Under the pieces are notes generated by a model. It saw nothing but the letters and a program-made list of their open reading frames with translations, did no database searches and was not told where the DNA came from. A stretch of 64,000 nt of DNA from Cryptomeria japonica (taxonomy: Eukaryota; Streptophyta; Pinopsida; Cupressales; Cupressaceae). The position numbers and the translations under genes were made by a program. The stretch spans positions 628,721,240 to 628,785,239 of the forward strand of contig NC_081415.1 in the NCBI RefSeq assembly GCF_030272615.1, given 5' to 3'. Each line of letters opens with the position of its first letter. Position 1 is the first letter of the stretch. Positions 11,370-23,389 of this stretch are shown here, one piece after another.

Positions 11370-14300
11370 TGTAGTACCCCTACTCGTTTGAACTCATTAG
11401 ACTTATATTTTATTATTGTTTGTTTTCAGTGGATACATTACCATGATGTGTTATTCAGATTTTTATGACATTATTTTATGCTTTATCTGGATATGAGATG
11501 GATAATTTATTTGCAGTATTTCAGTACTTGTGATTTATGGCATTATATGGATTATTGCTATGTACTGACACTTTACTTTATCTATGCAATGTGGAATTAT
11601 ATGTTGTGTGTTTGAGAGTGTATTGGATGCAAGGGTATGATATTCCTTCACTCATTTTGGTGAGACAGGGAACGTCACGATTCTCCTTCATCGGTGTGTA
11701 TGTTGTGCTTTCTATATTGTATATATGCAAGTGTGGTTCGGTGATGCAGGATATTGCAGGTACAAGTACCGGGTAGGTATGGGGTATCGTCTCCACCTAG
11801 CTTCACAGGTCTGAGCGTGCCTTATATTTTTCGATGGAAGTGGAGGAGATAGTAGTTGACCCTATTTTACTCATTTACACTTGTGTGAGTGTCGTCAGTT
11901 GGTCGTCCAGTCAATTTGTTCAGCTTTCATATTTTGTCGTTCGATCTTTTTATGAGTTTTTGCTTGAGATTTATTCAGTTTGTGTGTTTTTAGTGAATTT
12001 GATTAATTAATTAAAGTTTATGGAGTTATCTCATAGTTGTTTTATGTATGCATTGTGATTATAAATTTAATTAATTAAAAGAAGTTATTAAATTAAGTTG
12101 CAAGCTGCATGATATTAGAAATATATTTTATTTAAATTTTAGTGGAAAAATAAATTAGATTAATTGCATTTATTGTTTCCTAGAATTTTAAATAAATAAA
12201 AGAATAAATAAAAAAATGAATGAATAAAAGAATTCATTAAAATTATAGCATTGCTTTAATTTCTTTATTTAGAAAATTAATTAGAGTTGCATGAGAAAAG
12301 AAAAGAAATAATAATGATTTTTAATTATTGCATGTTAACTTATCCCTTTGTTAGAAAATTGGAAAAGAAAAGAAAATTGCTTTTATTACTAAATTTAGGT
12401 TTTTGGAAAAAAAGTTTCAACCTAGAATTTTAGTTTAAAAAGAGGAATAGGTCATTATTTTAGGATACACAGGAAACAGGTCAGGAATTTAGGTGAAGAA
12501 ATTTATTGGAAGCTAGTTGAAAAAGATTAGGGCTCTTCTACATATTTCTTCCATGAAAGCTATACCAGGTTGGGTGGCTTCTTTTGATTATTGTTTTAAG
12601 AAAATATTTGTGTTTCTTCTATCTTCTGAATGATGTGTGTGTTAAGATGATTATCATATCTTGTTTGATTAATTCTGTTCTTAGCTAAAATCCATTCCTG
12701 AAGTTAATTTCTAGTTATGAAAGGAAATTATTTCCTGAGTGTTGTGGATTAAGTTTTGAGAAAACTGGGAGAATTATTATGGAAAATATTGCCAAGACTT
12801 TATTGTGCAAGATTTGGGAGGTGTGGAATTTACCAAAAATTCATTCCCTCTTGTTTGGTATTTTTATTGTTAATTTTGGATTGTGATTGTATTCCCTGTA
12901 CTATCACCGAGGTTTAGTCAAAGATTTAATTATCTTTGTATTTATCCTATATTTTAATTTAGTTTTATTTATCCTTGTTAAGTTATGGAAATTGCCATAG
13001 GAATAAACTTATTTGTGAAATAAATTTATTGATTTTTATGGGAAACTTGTATTATTAAAATTTTAATTTGTATTATTTAAGTTACAGGGAATAAAATTTT
13101 AATGTGGTATTTATTCTGGGAAAGAGTTTTTATTTTATTGAACTGTTATTTTTTTGTATTTAAAAATAAAAATAAAAATAAAAAAATAATTGAAAAAATA
13201 AAAATAAATAAAAAAATAAAAATAAAATAAACCCCTAGGTAGCATCTACTACCTATGGTAGCAGTGCTACCGAATAGTAGTACCTGCTACCGGCGGTAGC
13301 ACATGCTACCAATGGTAGTATATGCTACCGACGGTAGCATGGGTTACTGTGGGTGGCACGGTACATGTATTGTCATATTCGCCCTTTTTCCTAAATTTTT
13401 GCTGTGTGGGGCGAATTAAAAGTTTTTGAAGTCCGTGCAGAGTTTCAAGTTTGTTTTTAAATTAACTTATTAATATATGAAATATGTGTATATATATATA
13501 TAATTATATGTAAGTTAATATTATTATGAATATTATGTTATTTGGTATTATTATTTTAATCCTGTGGAAAATTAAATTATGAGTTGATAGATATATTTTC
13601 TGTAATATAATTTTAAGCGGATTATTTATAGATATTGAATATAATTTTAATTTATAGTTATAATTATATTTTATGAATATAATTAATTTATAGTTTGGGT
13701 GTTTTTCAGAAAAGCTTGTAAATTTAGAGATTTTATAATTATGCTTGAAAACATTAGGAGATTAATTTTTATGTGCTTGATTTAAATCTTATTGGAAAAA
13801 TGACAAAATTGATTTATTTGTATTAATATAGTTGTATTTTCTTATATTTTGGAAAATCTTTAATTGCAAGTTATTTATGCATTTGATTGTTTTAAGAAAA
13901 CATTACCTGTATTAGGATCTTGTGTAAATGGTGTTTGCAGTCAAGCTTAATTTCATTGCAATTCTGGTTGAGTTGTCATTATGTCATATGTTGTTATATC
14001 TTCTTGGTCAGGTGTTGTTGTATAACCTTATTGATGTGAGCCATTGTGTGTGTTGTTCCAAATGGTCAATCTTGGGTTAGTGATTGTGTATCCTTCACCT
14101 GTGGTTTGTCAGGATTAGTTATGGCTGTCTATTTCACCATAGAGTTCTCATAGAGAGACCTTTCCTATTAGTGTCCTATGAGAGAGAGTGGCTTTCAAGT
14201 AGGGGCCGTGCCCGAAGTGGATGATAGGATAACCCATCGGAAGTCAGTTAAGAAGTGATAACCTAATAATTGATTAGGGGGTGGGTAGAATAAATATTAA

Positions 14301-15257
14301 TTAAGATAGTGTACCTTGTGCATAGGTGTAGTGCTTGTACAGGGCTCATAATGCTACAAGAAGGCCTGGAATGGAAAACTTACCACCTTGTCTTCACAAA
14401 AGGATTGGTAGGGTCTGCATGAGACTTAGTTGGAGCCAGAAGCCAAGAGAGGTTACCGGGACAAAGACTTGGGACCTAGGAGGCCTACCATGGTAACCAT
14501 CAAGCTATGTGATGACACTCTCTCCTTAGAGTCACTAGTGTTTTGTGAGTTGAGTCACATGGATATTTGCGGAGTCTTGCAGTTCTTTTGTGCTTGTCTT
14601 ACTTTTCTTGCTTGAGAGTTTTCTACTATCTCCTAGCACGGTGGGGTGGTTCCATTTCGGGATCGCATGGTCGGGTGGTAGTGCCACTTCCCATCGGATG
14701 TTCTGGATTGTATCTTCAGGCAAGGAAACGCTTCGTTGGTGTTTCTTGGTTCGTGGTTCATGTACCAGCTCATGTTCGTGATCATTGTTTAGTTGAGACC
14801 TTGTGGTCATTGTATCAACTTTTATGTAACTTTGATATTGTAACTTTGTAATCCGTGGTATTATTGGAAGCCATGTATTTATGGATATTGTAATATTATG
14901 TTAGTGGAAGGTATATTAATTCAGTTGCTTGGATCTTATGTATAAATGATTTATGGATAAATTGAATGCATTAGAATACTTGATTTCTATCATTATGGAA
15001 TTTAGATGTATGTGTAGTTTTAAACTTAAGCATTTACTTTATCTAATTAAATGGACAATTGGATTAACCATGGTGTTAATATGATCTGCGATTAATCTTC
15101 ATTGGTAACCCTTAGGAAATCATGTGTTAGTCTTCCACTGTGTTATTAGATATGCAATGGTTATAGTTAATGCACTTAATCTTTTAAAAAAAAATATTTC
15201 ACCCTTTAGTTGCCTAGTTGTGTTGTTTTCCTTTATGGTTCCTGGCGGGGCATTACA
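11370..15257 (+). mobile_element. Giant solo LTR L1 (about 3.9 kb)
   Basis: It starts TGTAGTACCCCTACT and ends GGCGGGGCATTACA. Flanks are GAATA and GAATC (4 of 5 bases). It lies inside A ORF1: coiled-coil codons stop at 11369 and resume at 15258. L2 (48590-52868) has the same ends and general plan. There is no primer site or coding domain. The interior is AT-rich, with an A-rich tract (13146-13231), a small palindrome array (13247-13338) and TA repeats near 13490. ORFs near 11537-11796 and 14430-14851 are chance. Confidence 0.8.
13247..13338. repeat. Palindromic minisatellite GCTACCGNCGGTAGC in L1
   Basis: Five palindromes about every 19-20 bases: 13247-13263, 13266-13281, 13286-13300 (perfect GCTACCGGCGGTAGC), 13305-13319 and 13324-13338 (perfect GCTACCGACGGTAGC). 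It lies directly after an A-rich tract. Confidence 0.85.
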
Positions 15258-15929
15258 GAATCCCTAACTATCCGCATGAGCTGAGAGCTTGAAGCAAGGA
15301 GGGTAGCTAAAGACCTTGTCAAACAAAGAGATCATGAGATTGATAGGATCAAACAAGAGAATGCAACCTTGCATGAACATTGGCATGAAGAGAAAGAAGA
15401 AAAAGAGGCTTTGAAGCTAGATCTTGAAATGGCATCATCCCTAAGAGAGACTCTTACAAAATACAATGAATATCTTACTAGAGAACTCACTTAGGCTAAT
15501 GGAAAGCTAGAAAATTTCAATAAAAGTTCTTCTATGCTAGATGAGTAGATCCAATCTCAGAGGATGAAAGGAGATACATCTAGACTAGGCTTTAATACAT
15601 TTGAGAAAGGATAGTCTTTTGGAACAAAGAGCAACATTCACAAGGAAAAAATTTCTCATAAGGCTAACAAGCCTACCAGTAAGAAAGTTTTTAAACCTAT
15701 TTTCTTTGTTTGTCATAAACTTGGACATACTGCAAATGTGTTTAGAAACGGACCCAATGACAATATAGGCTACAATGCAAATACTAGGTATGCATCTAGG
15801 AGATTTGAAGGTCATTGTTTTACATGCAACATGTATGGACATGTATAACTTGAATGCAGATATGGAGCAAATAATATAGTACCTTACATGAATCCAAGAC
15901 CTCATGGTAACAAAAGGAGAATCTGTGAC
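15258..15929 (+). pseudogene. A ORF1, middle part: coiled coil and first zinc knuckles
   Basis: The frame continues from before L1: AKDLVKQRDHEIDRIKQENA, more heptads, then KPTSKKVFKPIFFVCHKLGH (a knuckle whose first and last Cys are lost) and CFTCNMYGHV-stop-LEC, a CCHC knuckle. Stops occur at about 15494, 15546, 15614 and 15847. Element B interrupts at 15930 and the ORF resumes at 22488. CCHC knuckles normally bind nucleic acid in gag. Confidence 0.7.
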
Positions 15930-16703
15930 TGTTGGAAAATGCACACTCCAATGAGAAATTGTAGGTGATTGAAGGTATTATCATTGATGGAAAACTTACA
16001 ATCATATGATACCGGCAGGCACCGGCACTGACAAACTCTACATCGGCATACAGTTCACCGGCACCGAAAAGATTACTGGCACCCTGGCTGATAGGATTTT
16101 TGTTTAATTATATTTTGTATTTAATTGTAAAATCTTTTTGTAAGTCGACATGACAGATTGTAATATGACTCATATAAGTATGAGATCTTGTAGATCATTT
16201 AAAAAGTAAGTATGGTTAGATTATTGCAGAACTAATGTGCGAATTGGAAGGTAGATTTTGGATAAGGGTTTATGATTATTACAAAGCTTAAACTGATACT
16301 AAACCTGGCATAGCAGATGCTGATCTAAAGAAGTACATGACATTGGATTTGTATAATCCATTTTTGTAAGTCAGTGAGACTTCTTTTGTAATTGAGCAGT
16401 GAGCTCTAGGCACTTGGCCTTCCTGCATGTGTAGGCCCCTATCGTAATAGTAATATTCTCTTATTGGCCAGTAAGTGAATATTGTGGGTCACAACTCCCA
16501 CCAAGGTTTTTACCACACTGGGTTTCCTCTTTAAAAATATTGTGTTATGGTGTGTCTTTCATGTTATGCTTATATACTACATTAATTTTGGTTAACCGGT
16601 ACACTATTTTGGAATGCTTTTCATATAATAAGTTCAGAAAATTCACTCACCGGTTGGATACTGATTCACCCCCCCCCTCTCAGTATCTTTGGGAATCCTA
16701 ACA
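15930..16703 (+). repeat. 5' LTR of B (774 bp)
   Basis: It starts TGTTGGAAAATGCACAC, has GATTCACCCCCCCCCTCTCAGTATC near the 3' end and finishes GGGAATCCTAACA. Confidence 0.93.
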
Positions 16704-16705
16704 AT

Positions 16706-16717
16706 TGGTATCAGAGC
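16706..16717 (+). other. tRNA-iMet primer-binding site of B
   Basis: Exact TGGTATCAGAGC two bases after the LTR end. Confidence 0.93.
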
Positions 16718-16774
16718 TTGGTCCTCTATTTTCAAAAGCCTAATAGCTTGAGGAAGATCTTGACACCGGTAGAG

Positions 16775-17847
16775 ATGGAAAACTTGAGAAAGCAATTGGA
16801 AACAACTCTTTTAGACTATGATGTAAAAAAGTGAAGAATATCAAACTTGAAGATGATCTGAAGGCTGCATAGGATATCATTCAAGGACTTCAAGAGAATC
16901 TCACTATTGCAAGGAACAAAAGAAGAGAATTTTGTGAAAATATGCAAAATGATGATAATGAAAAAGAAACTCTTAATAATCTAGTGAACAAACTGAGACA
17001 AGAAAATAGTACAATGAAGAATGAGATGAAGGATATGACTATGAGATTTTGTAAAGAGACTGAAAATCAGAAGAAGAATGAAGATGACTTCACTAGAAGA
17101 ATCAATGATGCTGCAAATGAAAATCTAAGACTCAATCATGAGAATGATATGCTAAAAACAAATCTAATTCACTTTGAACATGACAAAACTGAACTCATGA
17201 GACAAAAAGATTTCTTGGAAAATGAGTTGGCTACTGCAAATCAACACAAGGAGAAATTCAAGAAAAATTCAGAGGAACTTTATGACATGTTGAAGAATCA
17301 GAAACCTAATGGTGATACAAATGGCCTTGGCTTTGAAGTTGGTGAAAGCTCTGGTACTGCAAACAATCATGATCACAACAAACTGGTAAGACAACCTAAT
17401 TCTTACAAATTTAATGGGAAATGCTTTAACTATAACAATTATGGTCATAGAGAAAATCAGTGTAGATCTAGAAATTATCAAAACACTAATACACCCACCG
17501 GTCAATATTCTAAATGCAACAAAGTTGGTCATAATTCATAAAATTGCAGAATGAATGTAAGATGTTATGTTTGTGGAAGATTTGGACATCTATCTAATCA
17601 ATCTAGAACACATACTGGCATAGGATATGGGAAAGCTATTCAGAAAAAGAATGTGACTTGTTATGCTTGTAACAAGATTGAACACATTGCAAAATTTTGT
17701 AGATGTAAGGCATCACCGACAAACAACAAAGGACCCAGTTTGAAAGGAAAAGAAAAGGTTGAAGAGGTAAAGAAAGAATTTTCAAAACAATGGATTATAA
17801 AGTTAGATCAGAATGTTGATGGGAATACTCCTCCACCGGTAGAATAG
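16775..17847 (+). pseudogene. B ORF1: coiled-coil, four-knuckle gag-like protein
   Basis: ATG at 16775 (MENLRKQLETTLLDYD) matches K ORF1 (MEKQLEMDLEDYDAERM), which supports the start. A frame change near 16830 and a few stops (for example 17539) break it. Residues up to about 190 are strongly heptad-patterned, with the shared block NEMKDMTM. Four knuckle positions follow: CFNYNNYGHRENQC (second Cys to Tyr), YSKCNKVGH..NC (first Cys to Tyr), CYVCGRFGHLSNQS (last Cys lost) and CYACNKIEHIAKFC (Gly to Glu, ligands kept). The product is probably an RNA-binding structural protein, inferred from the knuckles. It ends at 17847; 17848-18175 is a spacer without an evident gene. Confidence 0.78.
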
Positions 17848-18175
17848 AGTATCACTCCACTAGCAAGAGTTTTTTCATCTAATTGAAGAAATATCCCTTG
17901 GGGGCATGGCAAAAAATGAAAAACATGCTATTTTACCCTCAGTTGATGGTGAGAAGTTGAATTACTTCTTTACCGGTAGATGAGTTAAGTTTGACTTAAC
18001 CGGCAGACATTAAATGTGGTAGTTGAAGGTTATAACACTATAAAACAAGTGTTTTGGTTCTTTTTTCATTCACCGAACATTCAAATCTCCAGAGAGCGCA
18101 AAAATCCTGAGCAAAGGCATCCATAGCGTAAAGTGAAGCAAATCATCCTAAAGGTAGTTTAAGATATTTATAACA

Positions 18176-21100
18176 ATAACTTCCTCCTCTGCACCTGAAT
18201 TTATTGCAAACCCTACTATGATTGAAGTTATCAAGCGCCCTAGACCCATGTTAAAGCTTATTCCTGAAATTGCAAAGAAAGAGGATCCTAGAATATATAT
18301 ACATTGTCATATTGAGGAACTAGGAGATGATGAAATCAAGAACATGTATAGGACTATAATTTGTGATGTAAATGGTAATATTAAACTGGAACACAAGGTA
18401 GTAGAAAACCTAGGTTTTGTGGACATTCTTAGCATCCCTGATTTTCATAAAGATGTGATAAGGATAGTCCTAAGTAGAGTCCATGGTGAATTCTTTTGGT
18501 TGGATTCCATCCATAAGATCACTAAAGGAGCAGTTAGGGTAGTGACCGGGTTACCTTCCACCAGTAGCAGGCCTAATAGAACTAAAAAGGTCTCAAATGA
18601 CACTGTGATGACCTTAACTGGTGCAACATTTGACAAAAGATCCCTAAGAGTCAATGATGTGAAGGACATCAATGTTAGATTTGTCAGTATGATTCTTGGT
18701 TATAAGTCTACACAAGCAAATAGATTGAACTCAGTATCTAGCTTATGTATTAAAAGTGCATATGACATGGTGAATAACAATACAAGAATTGATGTATGTG
18801 AATGGATTAAAGATGAATTGATAGACAACCTGAAGAAAATCAAAGGTGATAAGAAATGAATTTTCAGATTTGGTAACTTGCTTGTATGCTTAATGCTATA
18901 CATTACCAAGGAAGTACCCGGTATTGGTAAGAAAGACTTTTGTTTTGATATACTGGTAGGAAAGCAACTGTTAGACATATTAAACAACATGGGAGAAGAC
19001 AGAGAGAAAAATATAAATGAACATTCTCAAGCACTGAAGGCTAGAATGAAGACAAGAATAAGGCTATCTCAAGCAATTGTTGATAAATATCAAAAAGAGA
19101 TATGCTTTGTAATTAAGAAAGATGAAATCTAGATGGAGGTAGTTGTCCCTAGGACTATTTGGGTTACCGAGATGGGATATGAGATAGATGATAATATAAT
19201 TGAAACTTATGCAAAATCCCTCTTAGAAGCACCTAAGGAACCAACTGAAAAAGTTTTTGGAAATGCTGAAACAATTGAAAGTGTCATCCAATCCTAGAAA
19301 AGAGTTAAGAAAACTGAACAGATAGTGAGGAAGGGAACCAGATAGGAAAAAGCAATAAAAGATGTATTAAAGAAAACTGGTATTAAGGAAAGTGAACTGG
19401 AAGGACTTCAACCGGATGCACATCTTTCACCAGTTGCAACTTCTTCTAACAGTGGGATACCGGCTGAGTTCAAAAGGGTAGAAAGGAAAAGAAAACCCTC
19501 ATCGACACCCTCTCCTACACCTAGAAAGACAAGAAAGAAACAACAGGCAATAAGGCCCCAACTAAAAAGATGACACCTAGAAAGAAAAAGCAAAAACAGG
19601 TTATTCCTCCTCTTGACAACCTATTGAATGAAATAACAAATGATGGAAACTTATCAAATGTAAGTAAATTGTATGATACTTTTACAAATGAGGAGAAAGA
19701 AAGCATAGAAAATAGTATCATCTTACACCTAGATATTTATAAGAAAGTTTTGATAGAGGTTGTAGATGATTTGCCTAGTGATCTATATAGGCGGCTTGAT
19801 ACTAAAAGATTAACCATTATGGAACTAGACAAGAAAATCAAGATTGAGAAATTGCTAGTTGTTCATCTAGTGAAATTAGTTGAGGAAATTGATGAATTGA
19901 TCAGTGAAGCAAACAGGACAGTCTTTTCTAGTGGTCACCGACATGTAAGTCTAATGGTTAGCAGAGTAAATGAAATCTCTGAAGAAACAACTGATAAATG
20001 GGACATCTTCTTTGTGGAGAAAGAAAAACAAGAAAAAATAAAAAGACCAAAACCCTTTAAGGTATACCAAAAGGATAAGGACAAAGGAAAAGGCAAAATA
20101 GGTGGACCACCGAATATAAAAGTGACAAACAATTTGCCACCACCTTTAGTCACTCCACCAGTACTAACTGATAGTTCACCGACTATTGAGAATATGGAGA
20201 CTCCACATGAGGATACAAATCCTGAGTCCGAAATCTTGTATACCATGAACATAGGCACTCAGGAGGTCAATGTTGTGGTTGATAAAGAGACCACTAAAGA
20301 TAAGATGAAAGAAGTGGCTATTGAGCCACCGACTACAAATGTTGAGATTAGGGTTAGTGATACTGTCAATTCAAGCATTGAAAAACCAACACAGATAGAG
20401 GAACTGACAGTGGATACCACTAGAAATCCATCAGAAACACTAGTAGATAACACTAAGAAATAATCAAAAAAGCTGGCAGAAGAGAGTACAGTGAAACCGA
20501 TAGAGTCAAAAGCAGAGAAACAGTTAGAGTCACAAGTTCAAACAGAGACAATGCCACTATCAACTATAGAAAAGCCTAAACCTTTGCTAGTTGAAATGCA
20601 AACACAAAATGACCTACTAGAGGTCGATACAAGAAAAATTGTTACTACCACCGGCAGCATGGAGATTGTGAAGTCAATTGGGCAGACATCTAGCACATTA
20701 ATGACTGAATTCAGGGCAACAAATGTGAGTAAGGTACTATTAGACTCAATTAAAAAGATAACAGACTACAATGTATTAGCATATCAGGCTATATATGACA
20801 CCATCCCCATTCTTAAATTGATTGCACCCAAGTGCAATGTAGATAATAAAGATTCTTTGAGTCAATTAGACACATTGTCTAAATACATAACCAGCAATAT
20901 ACTGACTGTGGATCAAATAAATGAAGAGACATTTAAAGAGAAAATGGATAAGGAAAAAAAAACATTATTTGATGAAACAATAAATAAGTGCACGGAACAC
21001 ATTGATACCCTCTTATCGGTACTGAGCACAACAATAATGGAGTTTAAGGAACTATACCGAGACACCTGCAACACTAATCTTCTAACAACAAATATTGACA

Positions 21101-21495
21101 AAGAAATCAACAAAGTGCAAAAAGAGATTGATGATATAGCTGACAATATAATTAGTTCATCTGAACCTATATCAATTATAGAACATGAAATAGCAGGATT
21201 TGAGGAGAAACTTGGAAAACTGGAGAAAGAGAAGGAAAGAATAAAAGGAAAAGCAAAGGAACTCAAATGTAGATTCAATCCTAAATTGGATAACCTCATC
21301 TCTTTGAGGAAAGAGATCTCAGAGGCACTTATTCAGGGACAGAAGACACCGAAAGAGAAAATGCATCACCTCACTAGTACAATTCAAAGAACAGAGGCAA
21401 CATTAAAGGATAGCAACAAGTTTACTCAGAGCCTAAATTTGGTATTAGCAGACCTATTCCAGATTGTAACCAATCGGTTACAAGGTTCAAGCTGA
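18176..21495 (+). pseudogene. B ORF2: about 1,100-codon protein of unknown function
   Basis: The N-terminus aligns with K ORF2 (SSAPEFIANPT against SSAPTFIANPT). The K start ATG corresponds to ATA at 18176 here, so the start codon is lost. The first 300 codons contain RVHGEFFWLDSIHKITKGAV, NDTVMTLTGATFD, FGNLLVCLMLYI and PRTIWVTEMGYE, all with counterparts in A and K. The middle is Lys/Glu/Pro/Thr-rich. Codons from about 20491 to 21495 are one open heptad-rich stretch, probably coiled coil. Breaks: TGA 18857, stops near 19130, 19296 and 19344, a frame change near 19560, and TAA 20461. No enzymatic motif is recognised. The ITKxAxxVxxLP segment vaguely recalls plant-mobile-domain-like proteins; I do not assign it. 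Confidence 0.75.
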
Positions 21496-21709
21496 AACTG
21501 CACTCAGTTGACATTTTGACAACCTTTGTCATTGATGTCAAAGGGGGAGTAGTAGAATTGAGAAAAATAACTTGCAAAAGAGATCATTAGCTTAGGGGGA
21601 GCACACATTTTTGATAGCACGGTTTTGGTAAGACATTTCGGCAGATTCCTTTTGGGCAACATTTTTGGACACGTTTTGGATTTTTCTCATGAGTGTTGCC
21701 ATCAATGCC

Positions 21710-21720
21710 AAAGGGGGAGA
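21710..21720 (+). other. Polypurine tract of B
   Basis: AAAGGGGGAGA one base before the 3' LTR start. An upstream tract, TCAAAGGGGGAGTAG at about 21538-21552, resembles it. Confidence 0.88.
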
Positions 21721-21721
21721 T

Positions 21722-22487
21722 TGTTGGCAAATGCATACTCCAATGAGAAATTGTAGGTGATTGAAGGTATTGTCATTGATGGAAACCTTACAATCATATG
21801 ATACTAACAGGCACCAACACCGACATATAGTTCACCGGCACCAAAAAGATTACCGACACCCTGGCCAACAAGATTTTTGTTTAATTATATTTTGTATTTA
21901 ATTGTAAAATCTTTTTGTAAGCCGACATGACAGATTGTAATATGACTCATATAAGTATGAGATCTTGTAGATCATTTAAAAAGTAAGTATGGTTAGATTA
22001 TTGCAGATCTAATGTGCAAATTGTAAGAAAAATTTTGGATAAGGGTTTATGATTATTATAGAGCTTAAACTGGTACTTAACTTGGCATGGCAGATGTTGA
22101 TCTGAAGCAGTACATGGCATTGGATTTGTATAATCCATTTTTGTAAGTCAGTGAGACTTCTTTTGTAATTGAGAAGTGAGCTCTAGGCACTTGGCCTTCC
22201 TGCATGTGCAGACCCCTATTGTAACAATAATATTCTCTTATTGGTTAGTAAGTGAATATTGTGGGTCACAAATCCCATCGAGGTTTTTCCCACATCGGGT
22301 TTCCTTGTTAAAAATATTGTGTTATGGTGTGTCTTTCATGTTGTGCTTATTGTTCTTATTTACTGCATTAATTTTGGTTAACAGATACACTATTTTGGAT
22401 TGCTTTTCATATAATAAGTTCAGAAAATTCCCTCACCGGTCAGATACTAATTCATTCCCTATCTCAGTATCTTTGGGAATCCTAAGA
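21722..22487 (+). repeat. 3' LTR of B (766 bp)
   Basis: It starts TGTTGGCAAATGCATAC and ends GGGAATCCTAAGA. It is collinear with the 5' LTR, and the chance ORF at 22176-22508 lies inside it. Confidence 0.93.
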
Positions 22488-22920
22488 ATGATAGCTAGGG
22501 AAATATGAATTGGCAGAAACCCTATGTTAATTGGTTTAGTCCATTTGAGATGAAAAAAAAACTAATGTCATTTGCACCATTTGTAACAATTATGGTCATG
22601 TGGCTATGAATTGCAGAAGGAGAATTGGAAGAAGAAAAGTAGGACCTTGGAGATCATCTAGAATGGCCTACTATCATTTTCACAAACTGGGACACATGGC
22701 GAAGTTCTGTAGAACCAGAAAGAAAAAACTGGTTAATCATTTTGTAGATCAAAAGGGGTAAGCAAAAGGTAAATGTTGAGGAAACCAGAGAAGAAATGAA
22801 CCAAATCTAGAAAAACAAGAGTGATGATATGCCTATAGAAGAACCTAATCCTTCACCTAGTGTGGAGAATCCTTCATCGGTGAACCAAGCATTTTCAACA
22901 GGGCTAAGGGGAGCATAGCA
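22488..22920 (+). pseudogene. A ORF1, C-terminal zinc knuckles
   Basis: Directly after B the A reading frame resumes: CTICNNYGHVAMNC is an intact CCHC knuckle (about 22570-22612), followed by YYHFHKLGHMAKFC (both first Cys lost). A basic stretch and several stops follow. Positions 22921-23389 form the ORF1-ORF2 spacer with no gene visible. Confidence 0.7.
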
Positions 22921-23389
22921 GTAAAATCTACTTCCAGACCACTTGAAAGATGTGTGGTAAGAAAGTTTGCAGTTTTGAGTTGATATGTGTGAAATCTTGA
23001 TATCTTTGTTTATTGGTTTTTTGAAAGACTATCAATTGATTTTACACCTGTTAATATTGGACGTATTGTTAAGCGGTGTATTAGGGTTTGTAACCCTAGC
23101 GATCAAGAAATTAATGCAGTAGGTAAAGATGATAAAGATGAGTTTTACTATGTTATTTTTTACCCTAAATGCATTTGAAAGAGAATTATTGAGCAGTGCT
23201 TGCAGAGAGAAAAGAGAATTTCTAGCTGGTTGTAGATGAATTTGTGCTATGAATTGCATGATTGAAGTTGATTCAAAGATTAGAGAAGGTGGAACTGGTG
23301 TGCATTTGAGTAATCAATTGGAAACTGAGGCAATGCGAGAGAATTAAGGTATTTCTTTGGTAAATCCCTTTCAAATAGAGTTTATCAGA

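Larger units (their letters stand above)
15930..22487 (+). mobile_element. Full-length non-autonomous LTR element B (6.6 kb)
   Basis: It has a 5' LTR 15930-16703, PBS, ORF1, ORF2, polypurine tract and 3' LTR 21722-22487. About 5 differences in the first 84 LTR bases suggest a moderately young copy. Flanks GTGAC and ATGAT look like a decayed TSD (both differences are transitions). There is no room for pol between ORF1 and ORF2, and none is seen elsewhere, so it depends on enzymes from another element. Solo LTR O (35866-36660) belongs to the same family. Confidence 0.92.

Noticed and set aside
13146-13231. A-rich tract as a poly(A) tail of a LINE or SINE
   Set aside because: No LINE ORF, no SINE promoter boxes and no flanking duplication. 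It is internal to L1.
14430-14851. Overlapping ORFs on both strands in L1
   Set aside because: They lie wholly inside a solo LTR, are short, have no family resemblance and overlap on opposite strands. Chance ORFs.
20913-21299. Minus-strand 128-codon Ser/Phe/Leu-rich ORF
   Set aside because: Antisense shadow of the open coiled-coil end of B ORF2.
22176-22508. Hydrophobic ORF that could be a membrane protein
   Set aside because: It lies in the 3' LTR of B, and similar hydrophobic ORFs appear in the other LTRs (36092-35868, 38263-38021, 43203-42952). It comes from T-rich LTR sequence.
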